Source of the DNA: Rhodocyclales bacterium
GTDB taxonomy: Bacteria > Pseudomonadota > Gammaproteobacteria > Burkholderiales > Rhodocyclaceae
Length of the DNA stretch: 34,731 nucleotides
Assembly: GCA_016235805.1 (NCBI GenBank)
Contig: JACRIY010000003.1
Location: 1 to 34,731, forward strand
Reading direction: 5' to 3'
A program made the translations under genes and the position numbers. Below are positions 16,568 to 24,212 of this stretch, piece by piece. Position 1 is the stretch's first letter, and each line of letters opens with the position of its first letter. The notes beneath the pieces were generated by a model that was not told the DNA's origin, made no database searches, and was given only the letters and a program-made list of their open reading frames with translations.

Positions 16568-17401
16568 ATGACTTCCGACAGCATTTCCCGACTGCTCGAC
16601 CACATCGGCCTGCGCGCGGCGACCTTCCATGCCGGCGCCCTGTGCGGCCTTCACGATTTCGACGCCGACGACGGCGTCGGCCATCTCCACGTCATCCGCT
16701 CCGGAACCCTGCGCGCGCGACAGACCGGATATCCAGGCATAGAAGTCAGCGAACCAACCTTGCTGTTTTATCCACGACCGCTAAATCATCGCCTCGACGT
16801 CGCCCCCGACGCCGTCGCGGACGTGTTGTGCGCCAGCGTCCGTTACGATGCCGGCACGGAAAACCCGATTACTCAATCGTTTCCCTCCGTGGTGGTGATC
16901 CCCTTTCGCGCCCTGAAGCGCATCGACCTGACCTTGAGTGCCTTGTTCGCCGAAGCCGGAGAAGACAATCCGGGCCGCCAGGTCATGCTCGATCGGCTGT
17001 GCGACATCCTGCTGATCCAGATTGTCCGCTTCGCCATCGAGCAAGGCCTGGTACAGCAGGGCGTCCTGGCCGGCCTCGCGCATTCCCGCCTGGCAAAAGT
17101 TCTGGTCGATATGCTTGACGCTCCCCGCCTGCCGTGGACGGTAAATAGCATGGCGGCATGTAGCCACCTGTCGCGCAATGCCTTCACGCAGGAGTTTCGC
17201 CGCGTGCTTGGCGCCACGCCGGCCGAATTCCTGACCGGCGTCAGGATCGCGCTGGCGCAGCGCCTGCTGCGCAAGGGACGGCCGGTCGCGCTGGTGGCCG
17301 ACGAGGTGGGCTACAACAGTCAGCCGGCATTTTCGCGGGCGTTCATCCGCGAACTGGGCGTCAGCCCCTCGGCCTGGCTGCGCGCGCAGACATGCGAGTA
17401 A
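16568..17401 (+). CDS. AraC family transcriptional regulator (cupin N-domain)
   Basis: A 277-residue regulator. Residues about 1-150 are a cupin-type ligand domain (CGLHDFDADDGVGHLHVIRS, LFYPRPLNHRLD) of the Cupin_6 group. Residues about 165-272 carry two HTHs: WTVNSMAACSHLSRNAFTQEF, FRRVLGATPAEFLTGVRIAL, then VADEVGYNSQPAFSRAFIRE and GVSPSAWLR. Such AraC proteins commonly sit divergent to dehydrogenase or AhpD-like genes and respond to small aldehydes, quinones or similar compounds; the ligand here is unknown. The start ATG 16568 lies 11 bp after the proposed operator. It ends 26 bp from a convergent hypothetical gene. Confidence 0.92.
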   Translation: MTSDSISRLLDHIGLRAATFHAGALCGLHDFDADDGVGHLHVIRSGTLRARQTGYPGIEVSEPTLLFYPRPLNHRLDVAPDAVADVLCASVRYDAGTENPITQSFPSVVVIPFRALKRIDLTLSALFAEAGEDNPGRQVMLDRLCDILLIQIVRFAIEQGLVQQGVLAGLAHSRLAKVLVDMLDAPRLPWTVNSMAACSHLSRNAFTQEFRRVLGATPAEFLTGVRIALAQRLLRKGRPVALVADEVGYNSQPAFSRAFIRELGVSPSAWLRAQTCE

Positions 17402-17427
17402 GGGATGCGCGCTTTGCAGGACGATCG

Positions 17428-17742
17428 CTAGCCGCCACCACGCTGCGTGGCAAGATCGAAAGCAGTCTGGATTTTCCGGCGCCGCTGCGGCGGCAGGCCG
17501 TCATAGGAAAAGCGGACTTCCGTTTGCGGGATGCTCAACAGGGCGATTCGTCGCGGCGCGACGACGCGCCATTCGATCAGCAACTCGCCGCCAACATAGA
17601 CGGCCCGGCAGCGTCCGCCGCCGGCATCGGGTTCGACAATCAGCCGCGCTCCCGGCAGGGCGCGTGGAAGCCACCCCAGCAGCTCGGAACTGCTGCATCC
17701 CATCGTCCGCATGAATGGCTTCGTCAGATCGTCGCGAAACAT
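17428..17742 (-). CDS. Small conserved hypothetical protein
   Basis: A 104-residue protein I recognise only as a conserved betaproteobacterial type without a function. Visible features are PFMRTMGCSSSELLGWLPRA near the N-terminus, a middle region EWRVVAPRRIALLSIPQTEV and a basic tail ending FDLATQRGGG. There is no signal peptide or membrane segment, so it is likely cytosolic. Start ATG 17742 has no strong ribosome site; ATG 17712 (MRTMGCS) is an alternative. It lies 65 bp downstream of the ABC ATPase gene on the same strand and may be the last gene of that operon, which says little about function because relatives occur elsewhere too. Confidence 0.8.
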   Translation of the reverse strand: MFRDDLTKPFMRTMGCSSSELLGWLPRALPGARLIVEPDAGGGRCRAVYVGGELLIEWRVVAPRRIALLSIPQTEVRFSYDGLPPQRRRKIQTAFDLATQRGGG

Positions 17743-17807
17743 CGTTCAGGCCCCATCAAGTCCGAAATAACATCGATTCTGACGCACGGTGGCATGCGCC
17801 GGCCCGT

Positions 17808-18650
17808 TCATGTCGCGACGCCCAGCGGGGAACGCGTGGCAATGCGCCGGGCGCCGGTCGAACCGGATGCGACAACCGCACCATCGTCGTCGCCGCGATA
17901 GAGCACGCCAAACACGACGTCATCGACCATGGACACCGGCAAATCGAATAAGGGCGCGCCGGACTTGAAGCCGATCACCCGATCCGCGAGCAACGGCAGC
18001 AGGTCCGGGTTATGCACCACGGAAACCAGGGTCGCCCCCGCGGCGGCACCCGCCAGCAACGCGCACACTTCCTGCGCCGCATGCGGGTCGAGCGCCGCCG
18101 TCGGTTCGTCGGCGAGGATCAGCCGCGGCCCTTGCATCAGCATGCGCGCGATAGCCACCTTTTGGCGTTCGCCGCCGGAAAGGCGATCCACGCGCTCGCC
18201 GGCCCGCTCCGCGAGTCCGACCTGTTGCAGGGCGGCCAGCGCCATCGCGATATCTTCGACGCGATGCCAGCGCGCCCATGTGCGCCAGCCGGAGAGGCGC
18301 CCGAGCGCGCCGATCAGCACATTGTCGATGGCCGACAGCCGTTGCACGAGGTGCAGGCCTTGCAGCACCTGGCCGATCTCGCCGCGCAGGCGACGCAATT
18401 CGCCGGGATTCGCGAGCGGAGACCGCCCCAGCACGCGGATCTCGCCCTGCTCCGGCTTCAGGAAGCCGGTGAGCAGGCGCAGCAAGCTGGATTTGCCGGC
18501 ACCATTGGGGCCGATTACGGCCACCCGTTCGCCGTGGGCAATGTGCATGCCCTCGATCGCCAGCGTGATGCCGTTGCCGAGCGCGCAACGCACGCCATCG
18601 AGCTGGATCGCCGTGTCGCCAGCGCCGACTCTTGCGCCCGGCACGCTCAC
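17808..18650 (-). CDS. phnC: Phosphonate/phosphite-type ABC transporter ATP-binding protein
   Basis: The 280-residue ATPase starts at the GTG at 18650, which overlaps the permease stop by 4 nt (GTGA). Walker A is VIGPNGAGKSSLLRLLTG, the Q-loop region is GEIGQVLQGLHLVQRLSAI, the signature is RLSGGERQKVAIARMLMQGP, Walker B is LILADEPTAALDP and the H-switch is SVVHNPDLL. Spacing and the HLVQRLSAIDNVLIGALGR segment fit the PhnC subfamily. It should energise uptake through PhnE. After the ATPase core there is a tail of about 50 residues (FDLPVSMVDDVVFGVLYRGD onward) that I do not recognise. The longer open frame upstream to 18878 lies inside the permease gene and is not used. Confidence 0.88.
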   Translation of the reverse strand: MSVPGARVGAGDTAIQLDGVRCALGNGITLAIEGMHIAHGERVAVIGPNGAGKSSLLRLLTGFLKPEQGEIRVLGRSPLANPGELRRLRGEIGQVLQGLHLVQRLSAIDNVLIGALGRLSGWRTWARWHRVEDIAMALAALQQVGLAERAGERVDRLSGGERQKVAIARMLMQGPRLILADEPTAALDPHAAQEVCALLAGAAAGATLVSVVHNPDLLPLLADRVIGFKSGAPLFDLPVSMVDDVVFGVLYRGDDDGAVVASGSTGARRIATRSPLGVAT

Positions 18651-19543
18651 AGCAGCGCGCTCCGGATGCGGCGGCTCAGCGCATCGAAGACGGATACCAG
18701 AAACACGACGACGATCAGGATGGTCGCCAGCCGGCCCCACTGGAACAGCGCCGTGGCCTCGCTGATCAACAGTCCCAGGCCGCCGGCGCCAATTAGCCCA
18801 AGCACGGTCGAATCGCGGATGTTGAATTCCCATATGTAGAGATGCTGGGAAACGAACTGCGGCAACACCGCCGGCCACACGCTGTTGAAAAACACCTGCA
18901 ACGGCCCGGCGCCGACCGCGCGCACGGCATCGACGGCATTCATGTCCAGTGTCTCGATGGCCTCGGCATAGAGCTTGCCGTAGGTGCCCATCGAATGAAA
19001 GGCGATCGCCAGTATGCCGGCGGTCGGACCGAGGCCGACGATGCCGACCAGCACCAATCCGAACACCAGGGTATGGATCGCGCGACTGGCATCGAGCGCC
19101 GCCCTGGCGGGCAGGGCCAGCAGGGCCGGCGCGCCGAGATTGCGCGCGCCCAGCACGCCCAGCGGCAGGGCCAGCATGGCGCCCAGCAGCGAACCCAGGG
19201 TGCCAATGACAAACGTCGTCCAGGTCGCCGCGGCCAGTTGGCGCAGAAAGTCGGCTTCGACGACACGGCGATCTTCCACCCGCAGCAGCGCGCCATCGTC
19301 ACTGCGGTATTCCAGGCGCGGGTCGCCCAACCAGACATCGAGGAAACTCGGATGCGCGAACTCGCCAGCGGTCTTGACCAGGTTCGCCAGCGGGTGACGC
19401 CCCAGCGACAGGCCCTCGCTGGCGACCAGCGTGCCCAGTGCGATGGCTACCAGCAAGGCATACGCCGCCACCAGCGCGAGAAAGCCCAGGCGACCAGCGT
19501 GGCGTCCAAGTCCGGCGATATCCGGGACGGCGGGAGCCCCCAT
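18647..19543 (-). CDS. phnE: Phosphonate/phosphite-type ABC transporter permease
   Basis: The 298-residue membrane protein starts at ATG 19543, 4 nt after the substrate-binding gene's stop; an upstream in-frame start at 19627 lies inside that gene. Hydrophobic helices lie near residues 20-42, about 107-130, 135-160, 175-200 and 265-285. The BPD_transp_1/PhnE features are visible: TWTTFVIGTLGSLLGAMLAL, the EAA-type loop YGKLYAEAIETLDMNAVDAV RAVGAG, and EFNIRDSTVLGLIGAGGLGL, a hallmark of PhnE. It would form the transmembrane channel for the PhnD-like binding protein. A periplasmic loop of about 50 residues near 55-105 is present. Confidence 0.88.
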   Translation of the reverse strand: MGAPAVPDIAGLGRHAGRLGFLALVAAYALLVAIALGTLVASEGLSLGRHPLANLVKTAGEFAHPSFLDVWLGDPRLEYRSDDGALLRVEDRRVVEADFLRQLAAATWTTFVIGTLGSLLGAMLALPLGVLGARNLGAPALLALPARAALDASRAIHTLVFGLVLVGIVGLGPTAGILAIAFHSMGTYGKLYAEAIETLDMNAVDAVRAVGAGPLQVFFNSVWPAVLPQFVSQHLYIWEFNIRDSTVLGLIGAGGLGLLISEATALFQWGRLATILIVVVFLVSVFDALSRRIRSALL

Positions 19544-19547
19544 GGCG

Positions 19548-20414
19548 CTAGCGCGTCGCCCGCAGTTTTCCGGTGGCCAGGCCCGCGTCGCGGATCGGCT
19601 TGTAGAAGGAGTTGTCGCGACTGACAAAGCCGGTGTAATGCGCGGGGAGCAGATTGGGCTGGCCCTTCAGCGCGGCGCCGACGCCATCCAGCGCGCGTTG
19701 CAGGCGCGCGACAAAGGCGGCATCGCGATACAGGTCGGCGCTCACCGCGAATGCGTCGTTTGGCAGCGGCACGGACTGCCAGATCACCACCGAGCGTTCC
19801 GCCTTGATCAACCCCTGTTCGATCATTGCGTTGCGGTTGCGGTTGTAGTCGGCCCCGGCATCGAGCACCCCTTGCGCGACCTGGGTTTCGATCGCCTGAT
19901 GCCTGGTGTAGAGCAGCTTGCCGAAATACTTGTCGGGATCGATGCCCTGCGTCATGAAGTAATGCAGCGGGATCAGATAGCCGGAAGTGGAGCCCTTGTC
20001 GCCGAAGGCAAAGGTCTTGCCCTTGAGATCGGCCGGCGACTTGATGCCGGATTCCGGATGCGTGACCATGATCGCGAAATACTCCGGCTTGCCGTCGTAA
20101 AGAATGGTGGATACCACCTGCGCGCCGGCCTCGTTGTTGGCCAGCACGTAACCCCACGGCCCCATCAGGGCGAGATCGGTCTCGCCATTGGCCAGCGATT
20201 TGGCGAGGCCTTCCCAGCTATCGACGGTGCGCAGTTCGACCTTGCGTCCAAGCTGCGTTTCGAGATAGGCCGCCAGCGGACGATAGGTCGCGTCGTTCTT
20301 GTCCTTGTCGGGCTGGAACAGGCCGACGCCGAACTTGAGCGGCGGCTCGGCGGCAAACGCCGTCGCGGCAAGGCACAGGGCAAGCAAGCCCAAAAGCGTT
20401 TTCAGGTGATTCAT
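19548..20414 (-). CDS. phnD: Phosphate/phosphite/phosphonate ABC transporter substrate-binding protein
   Basis: The 288-residue protein starts at ATG 20414, with a Sec signal peptide (LLGLLALCLAATAFA). The mature part is a PhnD/SsuA-like type 2 periplasmic binding protein: LKFGVGLFQPDKDKNDATYR, LAAYLETQLGRKVELRTVDS, the Phn-type pocket segment ETDLALMGPWGYVLA, then DLKGKTFAFGDKGSTSGYLI, the family hallmark region, and a C-terminal domain. It could bind phosphonates, phosphite or another oxyanion. No C-P lyase, phosphonatase or ptxD is nearby, so the ligand is open. It is first in a D-E-C order, with 164 bp upstream before the DUF3179 gene, where its own promoter may lie. I saw no Pho box. Confidence 0.9.
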   Translation of the reverse strand: MNHLKTLLGLLALCLAATAFAAEPPLKFGVGLFQPDKDKNDATYRPLAAYLETQLGRKVELRTVDSWEGLAKSLANGETDLALMGPWGYVLANNEAGAQVVSTILYDGKPEYFAIMVTHPESGIKSPADLKGKTFAFGDKGSTSGYLIPLHYFMTQGIDPDKYFGKLLYTRHQAIETQVAQGVLDAGADYNRNRNAMIEQGLIKAERSVVIWQSVPLPNDAFAVSADLYRDAAFVARLQRALDGVGAALKGQPNLLPAHYTGFVSRDNSFYKPIRDAGLATGKLRATR

Positions 20415-20578
20415 CGTGATGGTTCCAGTGAGGTGGATTCTCTTTTTATCCAGCGCGGGTCGGCGCCGACATTGCGTAGTGATCGGGGGGCAGGCCTGGC
20501 GCCGGGGCGCAATCCGGGCTGCGATGATACCGGGTCGCGGCGGCGTGCCCGTTGCTTGCAGTGAGCCATCATCGTTCC

Positions 20579-21529
20579 TCAGCGGACCGGCGACGGCGCC
20601 GTGGCGGCACGAAAAACGCTCGTCGCCGGATTGAAGGCATACCAGGCGAACCAGAAGCCCACCACCGCCGGCAGTTGCCGGCCCGCCGCGTCGTGCGCCG
20701 TGGCACGCCGCGCCGCCTTGTCGTAGCGTATCGTCAGCGTGGTGCCGCCGACGCGGTCGGCAATCCGGCCCGCCGTCTTGCCCAGTTCGACAAAGGGATA
20801 AGCCCTGGCCTCGCCGCCGATCCTGATGCCGAGCACGCGCTCCTTGGGATGGAAGCCGGCGGCGCGGAAAGCCACCGGGAACATCAGGTCTTCCGACTGC
20901 TCGTAGCCGGCATAGGGATTGCGCAGGTAGGGCCGCACCGTGCCCGTGTTGGTCGACAGCACCCGCGTCCCGGGATGCTGCCGGCGCCAATCCGCCCAGG
21001 TGGTCTGGGTCAGCGGCAACATGGTGAGGCGGTGGCCCTTGAGCGGGCCGCTGATCGCCTGGGCCAGCAGTTGCGACCACAGCGAGTTTGTCTGCCGGTC
21101 ATAGAGCAGTACGTCGCTGTTATGGAGCAAGCCCGAGACGCCAAAGCTCAGCTCGCGCCCATCTACCCGCGCCTCGAACGCGACACCGGTGCCACACAGC
21201 GGGCAATAGGTGACAACGATGGGCGCGCCATCGATGCGGTCGTTCACCACTTCGTGCCAGTTCAGGATGCGCAGCGGATAGGCGCGCACCTTGGCGCCGC
21301 GCTCCAGGCCCAGCACCTCGTCGTCGTTGCGCAGAAAGGCGGCAAATCCGGCGGAGACGAAATCCGGTGCATCGATGGCCGGAATGCCGTCCTTGTCCGG
21401 GCCGCCGAAATTGATCTGCAGGTAAGGGACCAGCGAGTCCTTCAGGTCGAAGCCGTTCATCTCCTGCGCGGCGGCGGGCGCGAGCCAAAGTAGCGAAAGG
21501 AGAGCCAAAAGGAATCGCAGGCGGCGCAT
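20579..21529 (-). CDS. DUF3179 family exported protein
   Basis: The 316-residue protein starts at ATG 21529, with a Sec signal peptide (FLLALLSLLWLAPAAAQE). It matches DUF3179: DEVLGLERGAKVRAYPLRIL, NWHEVVND, the signature VTYCPLCGTGVAFE, then SGLLHNSDVLLYDRQTNSLW, LTQTTWADWRRQHPGTRVLS and a second GIRIGGEARAYPF repeat-like block. The CxxC in CPLCGTG is the family's invariant feature and may bind metal or be redox active; the biochemical function is not known to me. It is probably periplasmic. It lies 164 bp upstream of phnD and 178 bp downstream of the small exported protein. Confidence 0.88.
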   Translation of the reverse strand: MRRLRFLLALLSLLWLAPAAAQEMNGFDLKDSLVPYLQINFGGPDKDGIPAIDAPDFVSAGFAAFLRNDDEVLGLERGAKVRAYPLRILNWHEVVNDRIDGAPIVVTYCPLCGTGVAFEARVDGRELSFGVSGLLHNSDVLLYDRQTNSLWSQLLAQAISGPLKGHRLTMLPLTQTTWADWRRQHPGTRVLSTNTGTVRPYLRNPYAGYEQSEDLMFPVAFRAAGFHPKERVLGIRIGGEARAYPFVELGKTAGRIADRVGGTTLTIRYDKAARRATAHDAAGRQLPAVVGFWFAWYAFNPATSVFRAATAPSPVR

Positions 21530-21707
21530 CACGCCAGGCACTCCCGGTACTGTCGCTGCCACTGGCCGGGCGCGACGGACAGCTTCACGGGCTTGACGCG
21601 GGCGCAGGCGGATCGGGATGGTCGTCCGGCGCGGAGCGGCGACCACGGTCGAATTGTCGCGGGAGTCGGCGCTGGTGGCACGGCAATGTCGCATGGACAG
21701 GCGACGC

Positions 21708-22115
21708 TCAGCGCCCGGGCAGCGTCACATCCACGCTGCGCCCGCCGTAACCGTGAACCTGGTCGCGCGCCTGGATGCGCACCTGGCGCACGCCGCGCGG
21801 AATCGCCACCCCGTGCAAGTCGCGGGTGAAAGGCTGTTCGCCGGCGTGGTCGTGCCACAGCTTGCGTTCGCCGTAAATGGTTTTGCCGTCGAGGCTGCCG
21901 GCACGAAAGCCGTCGGCATAGCGTTGCGCAGTGTCGTAGGGCGAAGCCACGGTGACGTCGAAATCGAAGCGCTCGGCGCCGGAGGCACGGACTTGCACGG
22001 CGACCACGTCGGGAAATTTGCCCACCGTATCGGCGGCGGCGGCACCGCCCAGCGCAAGGCCCAGGGCAAGGGCCGATGCCCTCAGCAGTCCTGCAATCGC
22101 TCGTGTTGGAAGCAT
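21708..22115 (-). CDS. Small exported conserved hypothetical protein
   Basis: A 135-residue protein with a signal peptide (about 1-28, LALGLALGGAAAADT). The mature part looks like an all-beta domain: VVAVQVRASGAERFDFDVTV, then YADGFRAGSLDGKTIYGERK, LWHDHAGEQPFTRDLHGVAI and the C-terminal VRIQARDQVHGYGGRSVDVT LPGR. The HDHxGEQPFTR and DxVHGYGG motifs recur in a conserved family of unknown function in proteobacteria, as I recall it. The His residues (HDH, VHGYGG) could bind metal, which is speculation. It lies 58 bp after the tandem-DEP gene and 178 bp before the DUF3179 gene on the same strand. Confidence 0.8.
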   Translation of the reverse strand: MLPTRAIAGLLRASALALGLALGGAAAADTVGKFPDVVAVQVRASGAERFDFDVTVASPYDTAQRYADGFRAGSLDGKTIYGERKLWHDHAGEQPFTRDLHGVAIPRGVRQVRIQARDQVHGYGGRSVDVTLPGR

Positions 22116-22173
22116 GTCCTTGATCTCCGTGGTCAGTCTGGCCGGGCGAGGCCGGCAACGCCGGGATGCGGAA

Positions 22174-23229
22174 TCATTTCGCGTTGGCTGCCGGCGCGAC
22201 GAAGGCGGGCCTGGTCAATTCGTAGAACAGCGTGTCGTCGACAAAAGGGTGTTGGTCGGCGACGTGGCGCAGCAGGCCGAGGTCCATCAGGCTTTGACCC
22301 AGCAGCGTGGCTTCGGCGCGCGTCAGGCGGAAGGTGGTGCACAGGGTATCGGCGGCCTCGTCGCCGACCATGCAGCGCGGGAAGTTGATGCCGCGCCAGG
22401 CCCTGTCGGCGATCAGGCCGGCGCTGGCGTTCAGCGCCATTTCCACGTCGTCCAGTGCCACGGCATCGAAGCGAACGGGTGCGGCGACGCGATAAAAGTA
22501 CTCGCCGTCCTGGAAGGGCTGTTGTTTCACTACGTGATGCAGGTATCCAGCGCGTGCCAGCGCCGCGCCGAGCGCCACCGCCTGCTCGCGCGTGCAGCCG
22601 TGGCGCTGGCACAGCCAATCGACGGCGGCGCTGCCGACCAGGCACTGCGGATACTTCTTCAGGTGGTAGCGACGGTCGGCGACCTGGCCACCGGCGATCA
22701 GCGCCGCGGCCAGGGCGGCGGCGGAATCACCAGTCAGTCGTCGCACCAGGGCATCGGCGGCCTCGTCGCGATTGCCCAGCAGCACCCGGATGTGGGTGTC
22801 GAGGCGACGCGTATCCGGCTCGCCCAGGCCGACCTCGGCCAACAGCAGGCCCAGAAACGCGACCAGGCCGGTATCGGGGCGTGGCAGTAGCGGCAGGCCG
22901 GTGCGCCGCCGGCACCATTCGCTCTCGTTGCGCCACACCGCGCGCGCCATCGGCGCGATGGCGAACACCCGTGGCCGCCAGTCCAGCGCGCCCAGTTGGC
23001 GCAGGAAGCCGGGCACATCGCTGCCGGCGCGGTTCTCCGCGGCGAGGTCGACCAGCAACTGGCTTTCCGCCTCGGGAGCTAGGCCGCCGCCGGTGTTGCC
23101 GGCGCAGAGCAACTCGGGCCGGATATCCAGCGGCGTCAGGCCCTGCGAGCTGAGGCCCGCGCGCAGCAGGCTTCGCAGCGCACCGTCGCGGGTGGCAATG
23201 TAAATGTTGCTGCCGGGCTTGCCGTTCAT
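22174..23229 (-). CDS. Tandem DEP-domain protein with receiver-like N-terminus
   Basis: A 351-residue soluble protein. Start ATG 23229 is preferred because GGAG sits 9 nt upstream; ATG 23238 is too close to that site. Residues about 8-130 resemble a receiver fold (IYIATRDGALRSLLRAG, LLVDLAAENRAG with D61 at the usual phosphoacceptor strand end, RPRVFAIAP), but the usual acidic pair and conserved Lys are not clear, so it may be a pseudo-receiver. Two DEP domains follow. Domain 1 (about 172-250) has RRYHLKKYPQCLVGSAAVDW LCQRHG, ending QQPFQDGEYFYRV. Domain 2 (about 262-338) has RAWRGINFPRCMVGDEAADT, ending DQHPFVDDTLFYEL. DEP domains are best known from eukaryotic signalling proteins. Function here is unknown; it sits among exported-protein genes. 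Confidence 0.8.
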   Translation of the reverse strand: MNGKPGSNIYIATRDGALRSLLRAGLSSQGLTPLDIRPELLCAGNTGGGLAPEAESQLLVDLAAENRAGSDVPGFLRQLGALDWRPRVFAIAPMARAVWRNESEWCRRRTGLPLLPRPDTGLVAFLGLLLAEVGLGEPDTRRLDTHIRVLLGNRDEAADALVRRLTGDSAAALAAALIAGGQVADRRYHLKKYPQCLVGSAAVDWLCQRHGCTREQAVALGAALARAGYLHHVVKQQPFQDGEYFYRVAAPVRFDAVALDDVEMALNASAGLIADRAWRGINFPRCMVGDEAADTLCTTFRLTRAEATLLGQSLMDLGLLRHVADQHPFVDDTLFYELTRPAFVAPAANAK

Positions 23230-23284
23230 GTTGCGCATCTCCGCGTTGACTCGATAGCCATGAGTCGGGCGCGAGGGCCCCAAC

Positions 23285-24019
23285 TTACAAGCGCGCGCAA
23301 TCATCGCCGCGCGCGACAAAGCGAAAATCGGCAAATCCGGCGTGGGCGGTCTCGCCGGTGTTGTCGGTATCGCTCGCCAGCGCGAGTCCAGTCAGGCGCC
23401 GCGGCGCATGGCCGAAGGCAACCTGAAAGTCGGCGCCGACGTCACGGCGTTCGGTGACCCAGCGGCCGACATCGGTGGCGCCGCTGCGCAACACCAGCAT
23501 CCGCGCCCGATCGGTGTAGGCATTCGCCTGCCAGGTGCCGACCACGTGACGGTTGTCCCAGACATAGTTGAGCGCGGCGTCCGGCAGCACGTCGCCGTGG
23601 AGAATCCGTCCCGCCGCCAGCGCCACGCGGTCGCCCATGTCCAGCGTCTCCGGGGGGACGCTGAAGCTCAGGTAAACCCTGGCCGCGAAGTCGTCGCCGG
23701 CCCGGCTCCTCATGTCGGAACTTTGCAAGACGGCATCGATGCGCCAGCGCCAGCACAGCATCGGCGTCCGCGCCAGGTCGATGTCGAGCGGCCGCGCCAG
23801 CAGCGCCATGCCGGCCTCGGCATGGGCCTCGACCGCCGCCACGCCGTCCCACTCGCGCACGCGGTAGCGTGTCGGCGGCGCGTTCGGATTCGGGCGTTCG
23901 ATGTGCCAGCCCGGCGGCAGGGCGCCCTGCCCCGAATCGAAGCGGCCGACCCAGACCGGGTCCGCCATCGCTACCGCCGGCAGCAGCAGCACGGCAATCC
24001 GGCACAAGGCGCCTAGCAT
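23285..24019 (-). CDS. DUF3047 family exported protein
   Basis: The 244-residue protein starts at ATG 24019, with a signal peptide (LCRIAVLLLPAVAMA). The mature protein matches DUF3047: a short FDSGQGALPPGWHIERP opening, then MLCWRWRIDAVLQSSDM, the core motif DDFAARVYLSFSVPPETL, LNYVWDNRHVVGTWQANAYT and the C-terminal GLALASDTDNTGETAHAGFA DFRF. It is probably a periplasmic beta-sandwich that may bind carbohydrate (suggested by fold type only); the family has no assigned function that I know. It is 55 bp upstream of the tandem-DEP gene, in the same orientation. Confidence 0.88.
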   Translation of the reverse strand: MLGALCRIAVLLLPAVAMADPVWVGRFDSGQGALPPGWHIERPNPNAPPTRYRVREWDGVAAVEAHAEAGMALLARPLDIDLARTPMLCWRWRIDAVLQSSDMRSRAGDDFAARVYLSFSVPPETLDMGDRVALAAGRILHGDVLPDAALNYVWDNRHVVGTWQANAYTDRARMLVLRSGATDVGRWVTERRDVGADFQVAFGHAPRRLTGLALASDTDNTGETAHAGFADFRFVARGDDCARL

Positions 24020-24186
24020 GGGGCCGCTCGCGCGACTAGATCGGGTTTGCACCAGCTTGCAAGGCGGCAATCGACGTCGACCGCCAGACCAACGGCGCGC
24101 ATGCCCCCACCGGCGTTGGCTTCGATGATGCACAGCGGGTCGCCCTGCCGGTCACGGCGCCCTGTCGTTTGCGCGATGCGAGTCAT
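24013..24186 (-). CDS. Possible small ORF between DUF547 and DUF3047 genes
   Basis: A 57-codon frame from ATG 24186 overlaps the DUF3047 start by 7 nt. It has a purine-rich AGGCGG about 9 nt upstream and a codon choice similar to neighbours. The product (MTRIAQTTGRRDRQGDPLCI onward, Cys in LCII, DVDCRL, SWCKPD and a C-terminal Cys) resembles nothing I know. The operon-like spacing (26 nt after DUF547) is the main support; it may not be translated. Confidence 0.3.
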   Translation of the reverse strand: MTRIAQTTGRRDRQGDPLCIIEANAGGGMRAVGLAVDVDCRLASWCKPDLVARAAPC

Positions 24187-24212
24187 CGAGCAACCGCCTG
24201 CCCCCCTCGCCC

